From contig DAORVK010000008.1 of assembly GCA_035433705.1 (NCBI GenBank), forward strand, positions 1-64,000: a stretch of 64,000 nt of DNA, in the 5' to 3' direction. Shown here piece by piece: positions 1 to 8,669 of the stretch. The stretch's first letter is position 1, and each line of letters starts with the position of its first letter. The stretch is from CADEFQ01 sp035433705. GTDB lineage: Bacteria; Pseudomonadota; Gammaproteobacteria; Steroidobacterales; Steroidobacteraceae. The position numbers and the translations under genes are program-made. Under the pieces are notes generated by a model. It had not been told where the DNA came from and did not search any database. It saw only the letters and a program-made list of their open reading frames with translations.

Positions 1-2
1 TG

Positions 3-737
3 CGCGATGCGGGCATCGTCGATCTCGTGCTCGACGTGCGCTACAACGGCGGCGGCTTCCTCGATATCGCAAGCGAGCTCGCCTACATGATCGCGGGCAA
101 CGCGCGCACGAGTGGTCGCAGCTTCGAGCTGCTGCAATTCAACGATCAGCACACCACGCGCGACCCCGTCACCGGCGAGACGCTCGCGCCGCTGCCGTTT
201 CATCCGGCCGCGGAGGGCTTCAGCGTGACGGCGGGCACGCCGCTGCCGGCACTCAATCTCGGGCGCGTGTACGTCATTACCGGCAGCGGCACCTGCTCGG
301 CGAGCGAGTCGATCATCAACAGTCTGCGTGGCATCGATGTCGAGGTTGTCCAGATCGGCTCCACCACCTGCGGCAAGCCCTACGGCTTCTATCCGACCGA
401 CAACTGCGGCACGACGTATTTTTCGATCCAGTTCCGCGGCGTCAATGCGAAGCAGTTCGGCGATTACCCCGACGGCTTCTCGCCGGCGAACACTGTGAGC
501 ATCACCGGCGTATCGGTACCCGGCTGCTCGGTTGCCGACGACTTCGCGCATGCACTCGGCGACGCGGCCGAAGGGCGACTCGCGGCAGCGCTCACCTATC
601 GGGCCACTGGTGGGCAGTGCGGCGTGGCGCCAAGCGGCGTCGCGCCGAACGGCGTTGTGGGCAAGACTGCGCTTCCGTTCAGCGAACCGCAGGTACGCAA
701 GTCGCCGTGGCTTGAGAATCGCATCCTGCGCAGATGA
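3..737 (+). CDS. S41 family (C-terminal processing type) peptidase, 3' part
   Basis: The frame is open from the first full codon, so the gene begins upstream of the window; 244 residues are visible. The segment LVLDVRYNGGG followed by GSGTCSASE is the hallmark of the S41 serine peptidase core, with the serine of CSASE as the expected nucleophile. The stretch STTCGKPYG further on resembles the region that carries the catalytic lysine. S41 enzymes cleave proteins from exposed C-termini, usually in the periplasm; the signal peptide and any PDZ domain would lie outside the window. The tail is rich in Gly, Ala and Pro and has no recognised domain. Family assignment is firm, substrate unknown. Confidence 0.85.
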   Translation, partial: RDAGIVDLVLDVRYNGGGFLDIASELAYMIAGNARTSGRSFELLQFNDQHTTRDPVTGETLAPLPFHPAAEGFSVTAGTPLPALNLGRVYVITGSGTCSASESIINSLRGIDVEVVQIGSTTCGKPYGFYPTDNCGTTYFSIQFRGVNAKQFGDYPDGFSPANTVSITGVSVPGCSVADDFAHALGDAAEGRLAAALTYRATGGQCGVAPSGVAPNGVVGKTALPFSEPQVRKSPWLENRILRR

Positions 738-897
738 AATGCGGGCTCAAGGCGCGCACCGATACCGTCTACCTGAAATCGTTGTTGTATCGTAGCGCGC
801 ACGAGCGTAATGTTCGCGCCGCGTTGCGGGGTGTGGTACCGCCCGTGACGCCCAGAGATGGTGGTCAGGACCCCTTGGAGGTGTGGAACCCTAAGAG

Positions 898-1278
898 ATG
901 AACAAGCGCAAAGTGTCCGCCGATAGCGAACCTGAGCCCCGTCTTCACAAAGTCAGTCAGTATCTCGAGAGGAATTTTCCCGACTTCTTCGCCGAAGCGC
1001 GCTTCCAGGTCGGAGACGACGACTATTTCCTCTACGCCCGCTTCGGGCAGTACCTCGCCCGCTCGATCGAGCAGCGGCGCGTCTCCCGCGACAAGATCGC
1101 GCGGGGTTTCACCGTCCTCAACAAGATGGCCCGCATCTCCACCCGCGACCCGGGCGTGCGCCGCATGCTCGTCTCCGGGCCGCTCGAGTACCTCGTCGAC
1201 GCGCCGAAGGCGCGGGAGCTTGCCCGCAAGCGCCTCTCGCCGATCGCGCAGGGCTACATGGAAAGCCTCTGCGAGTAG
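898..1278 (+). CDS. conserved-looking hypothetical protein, 126 aa
   Basis: I do not recognise this protein. It is soluble (no signal peptide or membrane span), mixed charge, with a helical look: an aromatic-acidic stretch around residues 25-50 (FFAEARFQVGDDDYFLYARFGQYL) is followed by basic helices. A GGAGG at 877-881 lies 16 bases before the ATG, with a weaker AAGAG immediately upstream. Codon use and GC match the neighbours, so I treat it as a real gene. It ends three bases before the left end of the RAYT element, so its 3' untranslated region has been replaced by that element. Confidence 0.6.
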   Translation: MNKRKVSADSEPEPRLHKVSQYLERNFPDFFAEARFQVGDDDYFLYARFGQYLARSIEQRRVSRDKIARGFTVLNKMARISTRDPGVRRMLVSGPLEYLVDAPKARELARKRLSPIAQGYMESLCE

Positions 1279-1281
1279 GCA

Positions 1282-1312
1282 TTGGTGCCGGGTTTTCGGT
1301 TATTCGGTTATT
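1282..1312 (+). repeat. left terminal inverted repeat of the RAYT element
   Basis: Thirty-one bases identical, in reverse complement, to 2341-2371. It begins TTGGTGCCGGGTTTTCGG and ends in the tandem CGGTTATT. It also supplies the last codons and TAA stop (1300-1302, complement) of the transposase gene. Confidence 0.95.
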
Positions 1313-2220
1313 TGAAGGCGCAGGGGTTGCTCGAAGAGCTCGGGAAATTGCCGTCGGCAGTGTTCGAGCGATTCCGAGAGAGTAGAGGGGCTACGGTGAA
1401 AGCGCCGCGCCAGCTCGCTCAGGGAAGCCGCTCGACGGTCGAGCGCGTGGTGAACGACCAGCGCCCTCAGCCGCACCAGCTCCCGATGCCGCCCCGAACG
1501 GCTGAGCGCTGCCGAGTCCGCTCCGTACTGCCTGCAAAAATACGAGATCAGCGCGTCGATTGACGGGACTTCCGTTGCCTTCGATCGGGCCGCTGCCCGT
1601 GCCACGAAGGCATCATTTCCCAGGATACGCGAATCGTCTGCCCGACCTCGGCTGTACTCCGGGCTTGGCTCGGTCCCGATGCCATCGAGCACGAAACGCC
1701 GATAAGCCTCGCGCGCAGCCGCAGGTTCGTTGCCGAATCGCCCGAGAGCGAGACTCGTCGTGAGCCAGGTCCAGGAGGCGAGTCCGAGGTATGCCCGATG
1801 CCCGCTCCACTCGTAGGCCGCCGGTTCCGCGACAAGTCCAGCGCGGACCGGATTGAGATGGATGTAGCGCAAGAGTTCACAAAGATAGCGCTCTGAATCG
1901 ACCAGAATCGCCCTGTAGCGCCGCTCGAACAGGTGGCCGGTCGTCTCGCGACGCCACTGTGCCGTGCGCGCGTAACGGCTCGCGATCCGCATCATCGCCG
2001 GCCCGAGCGGCACGTCGCTCACCTCCATGAGGAGATGCACATGATTTGGCATCCAGCAGAACGCGTGAACGCTCATGCGAGATGACCCGATGACCTCCGA
2101 GATCAGCTCCGAGAGTCGCGCGCGATCTTCCGGAGCGCGGAAAATCACCTCGCGGTGATTGCCGCGCAGAATGACGTGATAGAGGCCACCCTCGACATGC
2201 AGGCGCAGTGGTCTCGACAC
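1300..2220 (-). CDS. REP-associated tyrosine transposase (Y1/HUH family)
   Basis: This 306-residue protein opens with the typical RAYT start (SRPLRLHVEGGLYHVILRGN). It carries the HUH metal motif PNHVHLL (His60, His62) and the catalytic-tyrosine segment LRYIHLNPVRAG (Tyr119). RAYTs cut and rejoin single-stranded hairpin DNA at REP palindromes. The C-terminal 60 residues contain a helix-turn-helix-like segment (LSELARRFHRSPSTLSESL) resembling the DnaA-type DNA-binding domain found in many RAYTs. All key residues are present and the frame is intact, so it is probably functional. Its stop codon lies inside the left inverted repeat, so the last four residues are encoded by the repeat itself. Confidence 0.93.
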   Translation of the reverse strand: MSRPLRLHVEGGLYHVILRGNHREVIFRAPEDRARLSELISEVIGSSRMSVHAFCWMPNHVHLLMEVSDVPLGPAMMRIASRYARTAQWRRETTGHLFERRYRAILVDSERYLCELLRYIHLNPVRAGLVAEPAAYEWSGHRAYLGLASWTWLTTSLALGRFGNEPAAAREAYRRFVLDGIGTEPSPEYSRGRADDSRILGNDAFVARAAARSKATEVPSIDALISYFCRQYGADSAALSRSGRHRELVRLRALVVHHALDRRAASLSELARRFHRSPSTLSESLEHCRRQFPELFEQPLRLQITE

Positions 2221-2340
2221 TGGAAATCACCTTCGCAAGGTTGACGCGAAGCGCACTATCCTGCGTCGGCCGCCGCCATGCACGGCTCATTTCGGCTGTG
2301 ATTCACCGGAAATGGCCGCTCACGAAGGGCCGCAGCGAGC

Positions 2341-2371
2341 AATAACCGAATAACCGAAAACCCGGCACCAA
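2341..2371 (-). repeat. right terminal inverted repeat of the RAYT element
   Basis: Perfect reverse complement of 1282-1312. It lies 120 bases upstream of the transposase start and one base before the stop codon of the convergent membrane-protein gene. Confidence 0.95.
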
Positions 2372-2372
2372 C

Positions 2373-3989
2373 TCATCTCCAGTAGCCGTTGCTGCGCCAC
2401 GCGTGCCACGCGGTGCGCAGCCAGCGCAGCACGGCGAATGCGGCCCACACGGCCCACGCGAACACGAGGGTTTTGAAGACCCACAGCGGAAGGCTCAGGA
2501 CCAGCGGTTGCGGCAGCGTGCCGTCCGTGCGATCGACGAACCAGGAGAAACTGCCGCCGTTCGACCCCGGCCCGATGACGCCCATGTCGGGCGTCGACAG
2601 GAGGCCATCGCGGATACCCGAGAAGAGCAGCGACGAAACCGCAACGAAGGTAAGCCCCGCGAGCACCACCTGCACGGCATTGAACTGCCAGCGCGACACC
2701 CCTCCCGCCCAGTTCCCGCGCCACTTCATCGCGAAGAGCCACAGTGCCACGAGCGCGAGCACCCCCCACGAAAGCGTCGAGAGCCCGAGGCCGAGCAGCA
2801 CCCATTCGTGCGTCGCAAGCGGCGAGCGGCCGCTGCGTCCCACGAACCACGCCGTGAGCAGAAACGCGACGATCTCGCCCCAGTAGAGGATCGCCGGGCC
2901 AACTCCCCGGCCTGCCGCGAACAGCGCCCACCGGTCGGCGGGCAGCTTGAGGGTGGTCGTCACATTGCTCGCCGGCGCGCCGAGGTCGAGCAAATCGGGG
3001 CGCGCGATCGTCGCGACACCATGCGGCTGCGTGCCCAGCACCTTCAGGATGTGCTCGCCCGGCAGGATCGGGATCGACAGCTCCCCATGCTCGGGGCGCA
3101 GCGCCAGCGGTCCATCGTCGACGCTCACCGCCGAGACATGCGTGTCTTCTGGCAGTTTCACGACGTGGCGCCCACCCTGTGTCGCGCGATAGCGCACAGT
3201 GAGTTCGGTATCCGTCGCGCGCTTGCCGATCGAGAGCGTGCGCTGCACGGCATCGACCGCCAGCGCCGCCCCGGGCGCCGCAGCCGGCCGGGTGAAGCGC
3301 GCGGTCAGCTGCTCGCCCGGCCGTGGGTGGAATTCGAACACCCACTCACGCTGCAGATCTTCGGGAAGCGTTGCAGCAAGACCCGCAAAGGCCGCATGCC
3401 ATTGGGGACTGACGGAAAACTCCCACACCTCGACATACCGCGCATCGGCCGGTGCGGCCGTGAGCGTCAGGGCCGCCTCGCGTGACAGCGATGCGTCCCA
3501 GGAGACCTCGTTCTCGCCTGCCGCGAACACCGCTAGCGCCGCGCGGCCGTCCCGCACCTCAGTGGCCTGCGACAGCACGGACTCGCCTGCGATCAAAGGC
3601 ACCGGCAGTGAAAAGGCCGCATGCCCGGGTGATATCCGCTGCACGCGCGTCGCGATGCGATTTTCCGTGTCGATCCTGAAATGGCGCACCACGCGCGCAA
3701 AGGGTGGAAACTCGGGGGCGGCCCGCTCGAGCGCCGAGGTTTGGCCTGCCACCTCGCGCGCCGCGCCGCGCCGTGAAAAATCGAGTGAGCCTCCCGGCAT
3801 TCGCCCGTCGGCAAAGCCCGCCGCATCCCATCCCGTCGCACTGACCGCCACGCGCTTCGGTGGCCAGGGAAATACGAGCTGCAGCGAATCCGTGGGCGAA
3901 ATGCGCCCGGAGAGGGTGATGGTGTGGGCGCCCGGCGTCAGCGGCACCCACAGGGTCGCCTCGCCGCCACGGCGCAACGCGGGGCTGGC
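2373..3989 (-). CDS. large membrane protein of unknown function, C-terminal part
   Basis: This is the 539-residue 3' portion of what I take to be one gene continuing beyond the N gap at 4090-6295. It holds beta-rich, sandwich-like extracytoplasmic sequence (for example LWVPLTPGAHTITLSG). At least four membrane spans follow near the end, around AILYWGEIVAFLLTAWFVG, LLGLGLSTLSWGVLALVALW, VVLAGLTFVAVSSLLFSG and VFKTLVFAWAVWAAFAVLRW. It ends in a basic tail (TAWHAWRSNGYWR). I recognise no enzyme motif and know no function. The gap prevents checking whether both parts share a frame, because 100 N is a placeholder length. Confidence 0.6.
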   Translation of the reverse strand, partial: ASPALRRGGEATLWVPLTPGAHTITLSGRISPTDSLQLVFPWPPKRVAVSATGWDAAGFADGRMPGGSLDFSRRGAAREVAGQTSALERAAPEFPPFARVVRHFRIDTENRIATRVQRISPGHAAFSLPVPLIAGESVLSQATEVRDGRAALAVFAAGENEVSWDASLSREAALTLTAAPADARYVEVWEFSVSPQWHAAFAGLAATLPEDLQREWVFEFHPRPGEQLTARFTRPAAAPGAALAVDAVQRTLSIGKRATDTELTVRYRATQGGRHVVKLPEDTHVSAVSVDDGPLALRPEHGELSIPILPGEHILKVLGTQPHGVATIARPDLLDLGAPASNVTTTLKLPADRWALFAAGRGVGPAILYWGEIVAFLLTAWFVGRSGRSPLATHEWVLLGLGLSTLSWGVLALVALWLFAMKWRGNWAGGVSRWQFNAVQVVLAGLTFVAVSSLLFSGIRDGLLSTPDMGVIGPGSNGGSFSWFVDRTDGTLPQPLVLSLPLWVFKTLVFAWAVWAAFAVLRWLRTAWHAWRSNGYWR

Positions 3990-4089
3990 NNNNNNNNNNN
4001 NNNNNNNNNNNNNNNNNNNNNNNNNNNNNNNNNNNNNNNNNNNNNNNNNNNNNNNNNNNNNNNNNNNNNNNNNNNNNNNNNNNNNNNNN
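3990..4089. other. assembly gap (100 N)
   Basis: Exactly 100 undetermined bases, the usual placeholder for a scaffold gap of unknown size. It interrupts the large membrane-protein gene on the minus strand. The frames on the two sides differ, which is uninformative given the arbitrary length. Confidence 0.98.
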
Positions 4090-6295
4090 GGACACCGGCG
4101 GCCGGAATGAGCGCAACGAGCATCACGAGGCCAGGCGCAACACCACGCGCAAACGAAGTGCGCAGCCGCGGCGGCAGATACTGCTGCAGACGCGGCCCGG
4201 TGCCGGCCAGCAGCCACGCGTAGAAGGCCGCAAGGAGCAGCATACCCACGACACGCCACAATGACATGATCACCGGACCTGCAATCACGAAGCGCGCGGT
4301 CTGCGTCGGCTCGACCGGGCCGGACCACGAATAGGCATAGCTGCGGTAATGCCATGCTGGAATGCCAGGCCCCGCCTGCACGATCGTGCCGGGCGCGTAG
4401 CGTTCCGCGCGCGTCGCGGAACTCCCCGCAGCGGCCACGGCAATATTCTCCACGGTCGATTCGACCGCCTTGCCCGCAGCCATGGCCGCATCCATTTCCG
4501 GGGCGGCAGATGGTGCCGCGACGGACCGCGGCGCTGGCATGTCCACATTCATGGCGTAGTACGGCAACTCACCACCATCGAGCTGCGGGTGAATCGCATA
4601 CCGCAGCTGCTGCCACATGAACGGCACGAGCGCGAGGGCGAGCACTGCGAAGCTCGCGGCGCGGTAGCGCTCGGCGAATGCACGCAGCCGCCCTTCTGGT
4701 GCCGCGCGCGAGAGCGCCAGCGCCGCGAGCAGATTCGCCCACAGCCAGATCACCTGGGGTGAGTCCTGATAGGTGAGCATGAGCGCGGCGAACGCGAGCG
4801 CGCCGCCGACAGGTCCGCCGATCCAGCCTGCAAAGACTGCGACGATCACGACTCCGAAGAGACTCCACAGGCCCCAGTTTTCGAGCCAGGCGCCGGGCGC
4901 CGAATCGACCCCGAGCGCCGCGACGAGCCGATGCCCCGGTGGCAGGTTGAGTTGCCCGCTCACGCTCTCGAAGCGGGTGGACCAGCCGGTCGCAGGAAGC
5001 GCGCCACGCGCGCCCGCGCTGCGCGCGATGGTCCGCAGCGACAATTCTGGCGCGCGCAGCTCAACACCGGTGAGCGCATCACTCCCACCGCGCGTGACGA
5101 GCAGCGGTTCGTCGTTCAGCATGGCGCTGCCCAGCGTCCACGGTGCCGCCATGTCGAGCCGCCAGCCCGTGCGCACGCTGCCGCTCAGCTGGTCAACCGC
5201 GGTGTATCCCGCGTGATCGAAGTCGAGCCACAGCGCGCGCTGCAACGACAGACGGTTCTCCTCACCGCCCGCCATACCGCGGCTGCGCTCGACCACCGCG
5301 AGCACGGTGCTCCCGAGCACGCGCACTGCAGGCAACTGGCGCCACTCGGCGGGCACGTTGGCCTGCGCCGGATCGATGCTCTCGCCGCCCTCGAGCGCCG
5401 CGACCCGCAGGCGATCATCGCCTTGCCAGCTCCAGATCTCCTCTGCAGGCCAGGGTGCACCCGCCTGCGGGCGCGAGACTTTCGCGAGGTCTGCGGTGGC
5501 GCGCGCGGTGAGGCCGATCGTGAACTCGCCGGCGCGCAACTGCACACGCAGCCGGCCGTCCGGATCGACGCGCGCCGGCAGCGGCGAGTCGAGCGCAACC
5601 GGTGCAAAACCCGCTGGCAGCACGGGGCCCAGCAGCACCTCACGACTGCCGCCCGTGGCGCGCACCGCGAGCCGCGTGACGAGCAGGGCCGGCAAGCCCT
5701 CGCTCAACAGCCGGTGCACTTCGAAGTCGAAGCTTGCAGGCTGCAGCGCGTCCGGGCGCGCGCCCAGAAATAGTGCGCCACCCGTGCGCGTGGGCGCATC
5801 GACGCGCGCGCCGTCGATCGTGAGCTCGAGGAGTCCGGTATCGGGCGGCACCGCGAGCGACTCGGGCCGGGCAGTCCACTCGAAGCGACCGCCAATCTGA
5901 TGTTCCCCGGCGTTGAGGCGCGCGTGCGGCACCCCCTCGCGCGCGACGATCGCACCGGGTCGCCCATCGATCGTGACGTCGCGCGGCCACTGCTCCAGGT
6001 TGCCGGGCAGCGCCACCCAGCTCTCCGACTCCACCTGCCACATCTGACGGAAGTCTCCGCCGCGCCCGTTCACCGAGAGTGCGAGACGGCCCGGCCAGGC
6101 GCAGCGAAAGGCGTCTGCGTTGCCCGGGATAGTGCCGGGTGCCGCAAGCGAGGGGCACTGGCGGTACTCCTCGCCGGTCAGCACCCATCCGCGCCAGTCC
6201 TCGAGCGCGGCAGGCAGCTTTGGGTCGGCCGCGCGGGATGGCAACGCCAGGAACGCGGACGTGAGCAACAGGCCTGCGATGCGGATGACTTGCAC
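4090..6295 (-). CDS. large membrane protein of unknown function, N-terminal part
   Basis: About 735 residues are visible before the gap. I place the start at the GTG at 6293-6295. It follows an AGGGGG about eight bases upstream and begins a good signal peptide (IRIAGLLLTSAFLALPSRA). An upstream ATG at 6325 adds ten poorly fitting residues. A long beta-rich extracytoplasmic region (roughly residues 25-480) is followed by a membrane block (LWSLFGVVIVAVFAGWIGG, GALAFAALMLTY, VIWLWANLLAALALS, AASFAVLALALVPFMW), a second loop, and further spans near the gap. It probably joins 2373-3989 as one protein of at least 1270 residues. Function unknown; the layout suggests an inner-membrane protein with large periplasmic domains. 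Confidence 0.65.
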
Positions 6296-6364
6296 GGTTT
6301 CGCCCCCTGGTCGGATTTGCGCCATGATCCACGGGTACGGGAGGGGCGTCGAGAGGAGACCGCC

Positions 6365-7231
6365 ATGGCCATCGAACAGATCATCGCGGGGCGGCCGCGC
6401 GACATCGGCGGCTTCGCAGTTCGCCGCGTGTTGCCTGCGCCAGGACGGCGCATGGTCGGACCCTTCATCTTTTTCGATCACTTCGGGCCCGAGACCCTCG
6501 CCCCGGGTCGCGGTGTCGACGTGCGCCCTCATCCCCACATCGCACTCGCAACCGTCACCTATCTTTACTCAGGCTCATTCCTTCATCGGGACAGCCTCGG
6601 TTCCGTGCAGGAGATCCATCCGGGCGACGTGAACTGGATGACAGCAGGTCGTGGCATCGCGCATTCGGAACGAACACCAGCCGCAGCGCGCGCACAGGGC
6701 TCGCAGATCCACGGCATCCAGTCCTGGGTCGCGCTGCCAGACGGGCACGAGGACACGGCGCCCGCGTTCAGGCACCACAGCGCCGCGTCGCTACCGCATC
6801 TCGTCGTCGACGGTTGCGACTTGCGTGTGATCGCAGGTGAAGCGTACGGCCGCCGCTCACCGGTCGAGGTGCTCTGGCCCACGCTTTATGTGGACGCCTC
6901 GATGCCCGCAGGTGCGGCGCTCGAATTGCCGGCCGACTACACGGAGCGCGCGGTTTATGTCGCCACGGGCGAGCTCGAAATCGACGGACAGGTGCAGGGC
7001 GAAGCGCAGCTTGCGCTCCTGACGCGCGGACTCACCGTGCGGCTGCGCGCCCTGCATCATGCACGCGTGATGCTGCTCGGTGGCGAACCCTTCGCCACGC
7101 CGCGCTACATCTGGTGGAATTTCGTGGCCTCGAGCCGTGAACGCATCGAGCAGGCGAAGCGCGACTGGGCGGGTGGCAGCTTCGCGCCCGTGCCCGGCGA
7201 GCACGACTTCATCCCGTTGCCGGAGGATTGA
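6365..7231 (+). CDS. pirin family protein (cupin)
   Basis: A 288-residue bicupin with the pirin signature: RMVGPFIFFDHFGP, then DVRPHPHIALATVTYL, then DVNWMTAGRGIAHSER. The histidines of HPH and HSE are the expected metal ligands of the N-terminal cupin. Bacterial pirins include quercetinase-like dioxygenases and stress-related proteins; the substrate cannot be told from sequence. The ATG at 6365 follows GAGAGGAGACC, a good ribosome site. It is transcribed divergently from the large membrane protein, with 69 bp between the two starts. Length is normal for the family. Confidence 0.93.
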   Translation: MAIEQIIAGRPRDIGGFAVRRVLPAPGRRMVGPFIFFDHFGPETLAPGRGVDVRPHPHIALATVTYLYSGSFLHRDSLGSVQEIHPGDVNWMTAGRGIAHSERTPAAARAQGSQIHGIQSWVALPDGHEDTAPAFRHHSAASLPHLVVDGCDLRVIAGEAYGRRSPVEVLWPTLYVDASMPAGAALELPADYTERAVYVATGELEIDGQVQGEAQLALLTRGLTVRLRALHHARVMLLGGEPFATPRYIWWNFVASSRERIEQAKRDWAGGSFAPVPGEHDFIPLPED

Positions 7232-7248
7232 GGAGAGCGCATCGCCCG

Positions 7249-8667
7249 TCACCCGCCGCGCGGCAATGCCCTGAAATCAGGCGCTGCGATCGTCGTCCGG
7301 GTCACCGGACCGTACTTCGCGACAACACTGCGGATCTTCGCCGCATCACCAATCACCACGATCACGAGATCGCCCGCGGGCGGAAAGGCCTCGGCGATGA
7401 CGCGTGTCGCAGCCGCGGGTGTCACCGCTTCGACTGCGGCGGCGTATCCATCGATGTACGAGCGATCGAGGCCGTACAGTTCGAGCTCCGTGAGCGCCGC
7501 GACCCAGTGTGCTGAGGTCTCGAGTTGCAGCGGGAACTGGCCGAGCACATAGGCGCGTGCCGAAAGGAGCATGTCGTCCTTCACGCCATTTTTGTGCAAG
7601 TGCTCGAGGGTCCCGAGCGCGAGATCGATGGCCCTGCCCGTGGCGTCCATCTTCGTGAACGAGCGGATCGCGAATTCGCCGGGCACGGTGCCGCGCGTGA
7701 AACCCGATCCCGCGCCGTACGAAAGCCCGGACTTGATGCGCAGCTCGGTGTTCAGGATTGAGGTGAAGCGCCCGCCATAGAGCGTATTCACGACATCGAG
7801 CGCAGCGCGGTCAGCGAACTGGCGAGCGACCCCCGCATTCGCGAGCCAGAAGTAGGTCTGCGCCGCACCCGGCTGGTCAATCAGCAGCACACGGCGTCCG
7901 GTCACGCGCGGCGGCGGCGCGAGCTCGCGCTGGGGCGCCGCGGCGCGCCGCCAGTCCGGGAACGCCCGTGTCACGGCTTGCGTGAGCGCCGCGGCATCGA
8001 CATCGCCCGCGAAAATCAGCGTGAGACGGTCGGCACCGAAGTTCGCGTGGTAGAAGCCGAGCACATCGTCGCGGCTGATCGCGGCAAGCGAACGTTCGCT
8101 GCCGCTCGAAGGGCTGCCGTAGGGGTGATCGCCAAAAAGGAACCGGCGGCCATAGAGCCGGATGAGCCCCGACGGGTCTGAATCCTTCGCCGCCTTCAGC
8201 TCTTCGATGCGGCGCTTGCGCAGACTGTCGAATTCGGCGGCGTCGAAACGCGGCCGCTCGAGCGCGTCGGCGAGCAGCCCGATCATCAGTTCCTGGTCTT
8301 TGGCGAGGAACTGGCCGGATACCGTGATGGCCTCGGTCCCCGCCGCAGCCGTGAAGCTGCCGCCCGCACCTTCAACCGCATCGGCAAACGCGAATGCGTC
8401 GCGCGCGCCCGCACCTTTCTCGAGGAGCCCCGCCGTGATCGACGCGAGACCGGGCTTGCTCTGCGGGTCCGCCACGCTGCCACCGCGAAGCAGCGCGGTG
8501 AACGCGATCAGCGGCACGTCCTTGCGGGGCATGACAAGCAGCACGGTGCCGTTCGGCAACACCGAGCGCGTGTACGGTGGGACCGTGACACCGGCGGCCA
8601 GCGCGATCAGTGGGGCGAGCACGAGGAGCGCCAGCGAAGTGCGGGCGGCGAAAACCGGCAACCGCAT
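7249..8667 (-). CDS. M16 family peptidase-like protein lacking the zinc motif (regulatory partner)
   Basis: 472 residues with an N-terminal signal peptide (LALLVLAPLIALAAG) and the two-domain M16 layout. At the place of the catalytic HxxEH it reads LASITAGLLEKG, so the zinc ligands are missing. The substrate-binding end of the fold is kept (RIKSGLSYGAGSGF). This is the pattern of the non-catalytic subunit in heterodimeric M16 enzymes, where partner A cleaves and partner B holds the peptide. It starts two bases after the stop codon of the catalytic M16 gene, so the two are surely co-transcribed. Location is expected to be periplasmic. Confidence 0.9.
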   Translation of the reverse strand: MRLPVFAARTSLALLVLAPLIALAAGVTVPPYTRSVLPNGTVLLVMPRKDVPLIAFTALLRGGSVADPQSKPGLASITAGLLEKGAGARDAFAFADAVEGAGGSFTAAAGTEAITVSGQFLAKDQELMIGLLADALERPRFDAAEFDSLRKRRIEELKAAKDSDPSGLIRLYGRRFLFGDHPYGSPSSGSERSLAAISRDDVLGFYHANFGADRLTLIFAGDVDAAALTQAVTRAFPDWRRAAAPQRELAPPPRVTGRRVLLIDQPGAAQTYFWLANAGVARQFADRAALDVVNTLYGGRFTSILNTELRIKSGLSYGAGSGFTRGTVPGEFAIRSFTKMDATGRAIDLALGTLEHLHKNGVKDDMLLSARAYVLGQFPLQLETSAHWVAALTELELYGLDRSYIDGYAAAVEAVTPAAATRVIAEAFPPAGDLVIVVIGDAAKIRSVVAKYGPVTRTTIAAPDFRALPRGG

Positions 8668-8669
8668 GC

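Larger units (their letters stand above)
1282..2371. mobile_element. complete RAYT (REP-associated tyrosine transposase) element, 1090 bp
   Basis: A Y1-type REP transposase gene lies between two perfect 31-bp inverted repeats (1282-1312 and 2341-2371). The element fits between the stop codon of the upstream gene (1276-1278) and the stop codon of the convergent downstream gene (2373-2375), so neither coding region is broken. The inverted ends contain a tandem octamer CGGTTATT CGGTTATT. A palindromic derivative with nearly the same ends lies at 49667-49739. That the element is or was mobile is inferred from the perfect ends and the second copy. Confidence 0.85.

Noticed and set aside
3990..4089. 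Low-complexity repeat
   Set aside because: These are undetermined bases, a scaffold gap.
3938..6538. Extension of the large membrane protein upstream to 6538
   Set aside because: It would run antisense into the pirin gene and place the signal peptide 80 residues inside. The GTG at 6295 has a ribosome site and starts the signal peptide.
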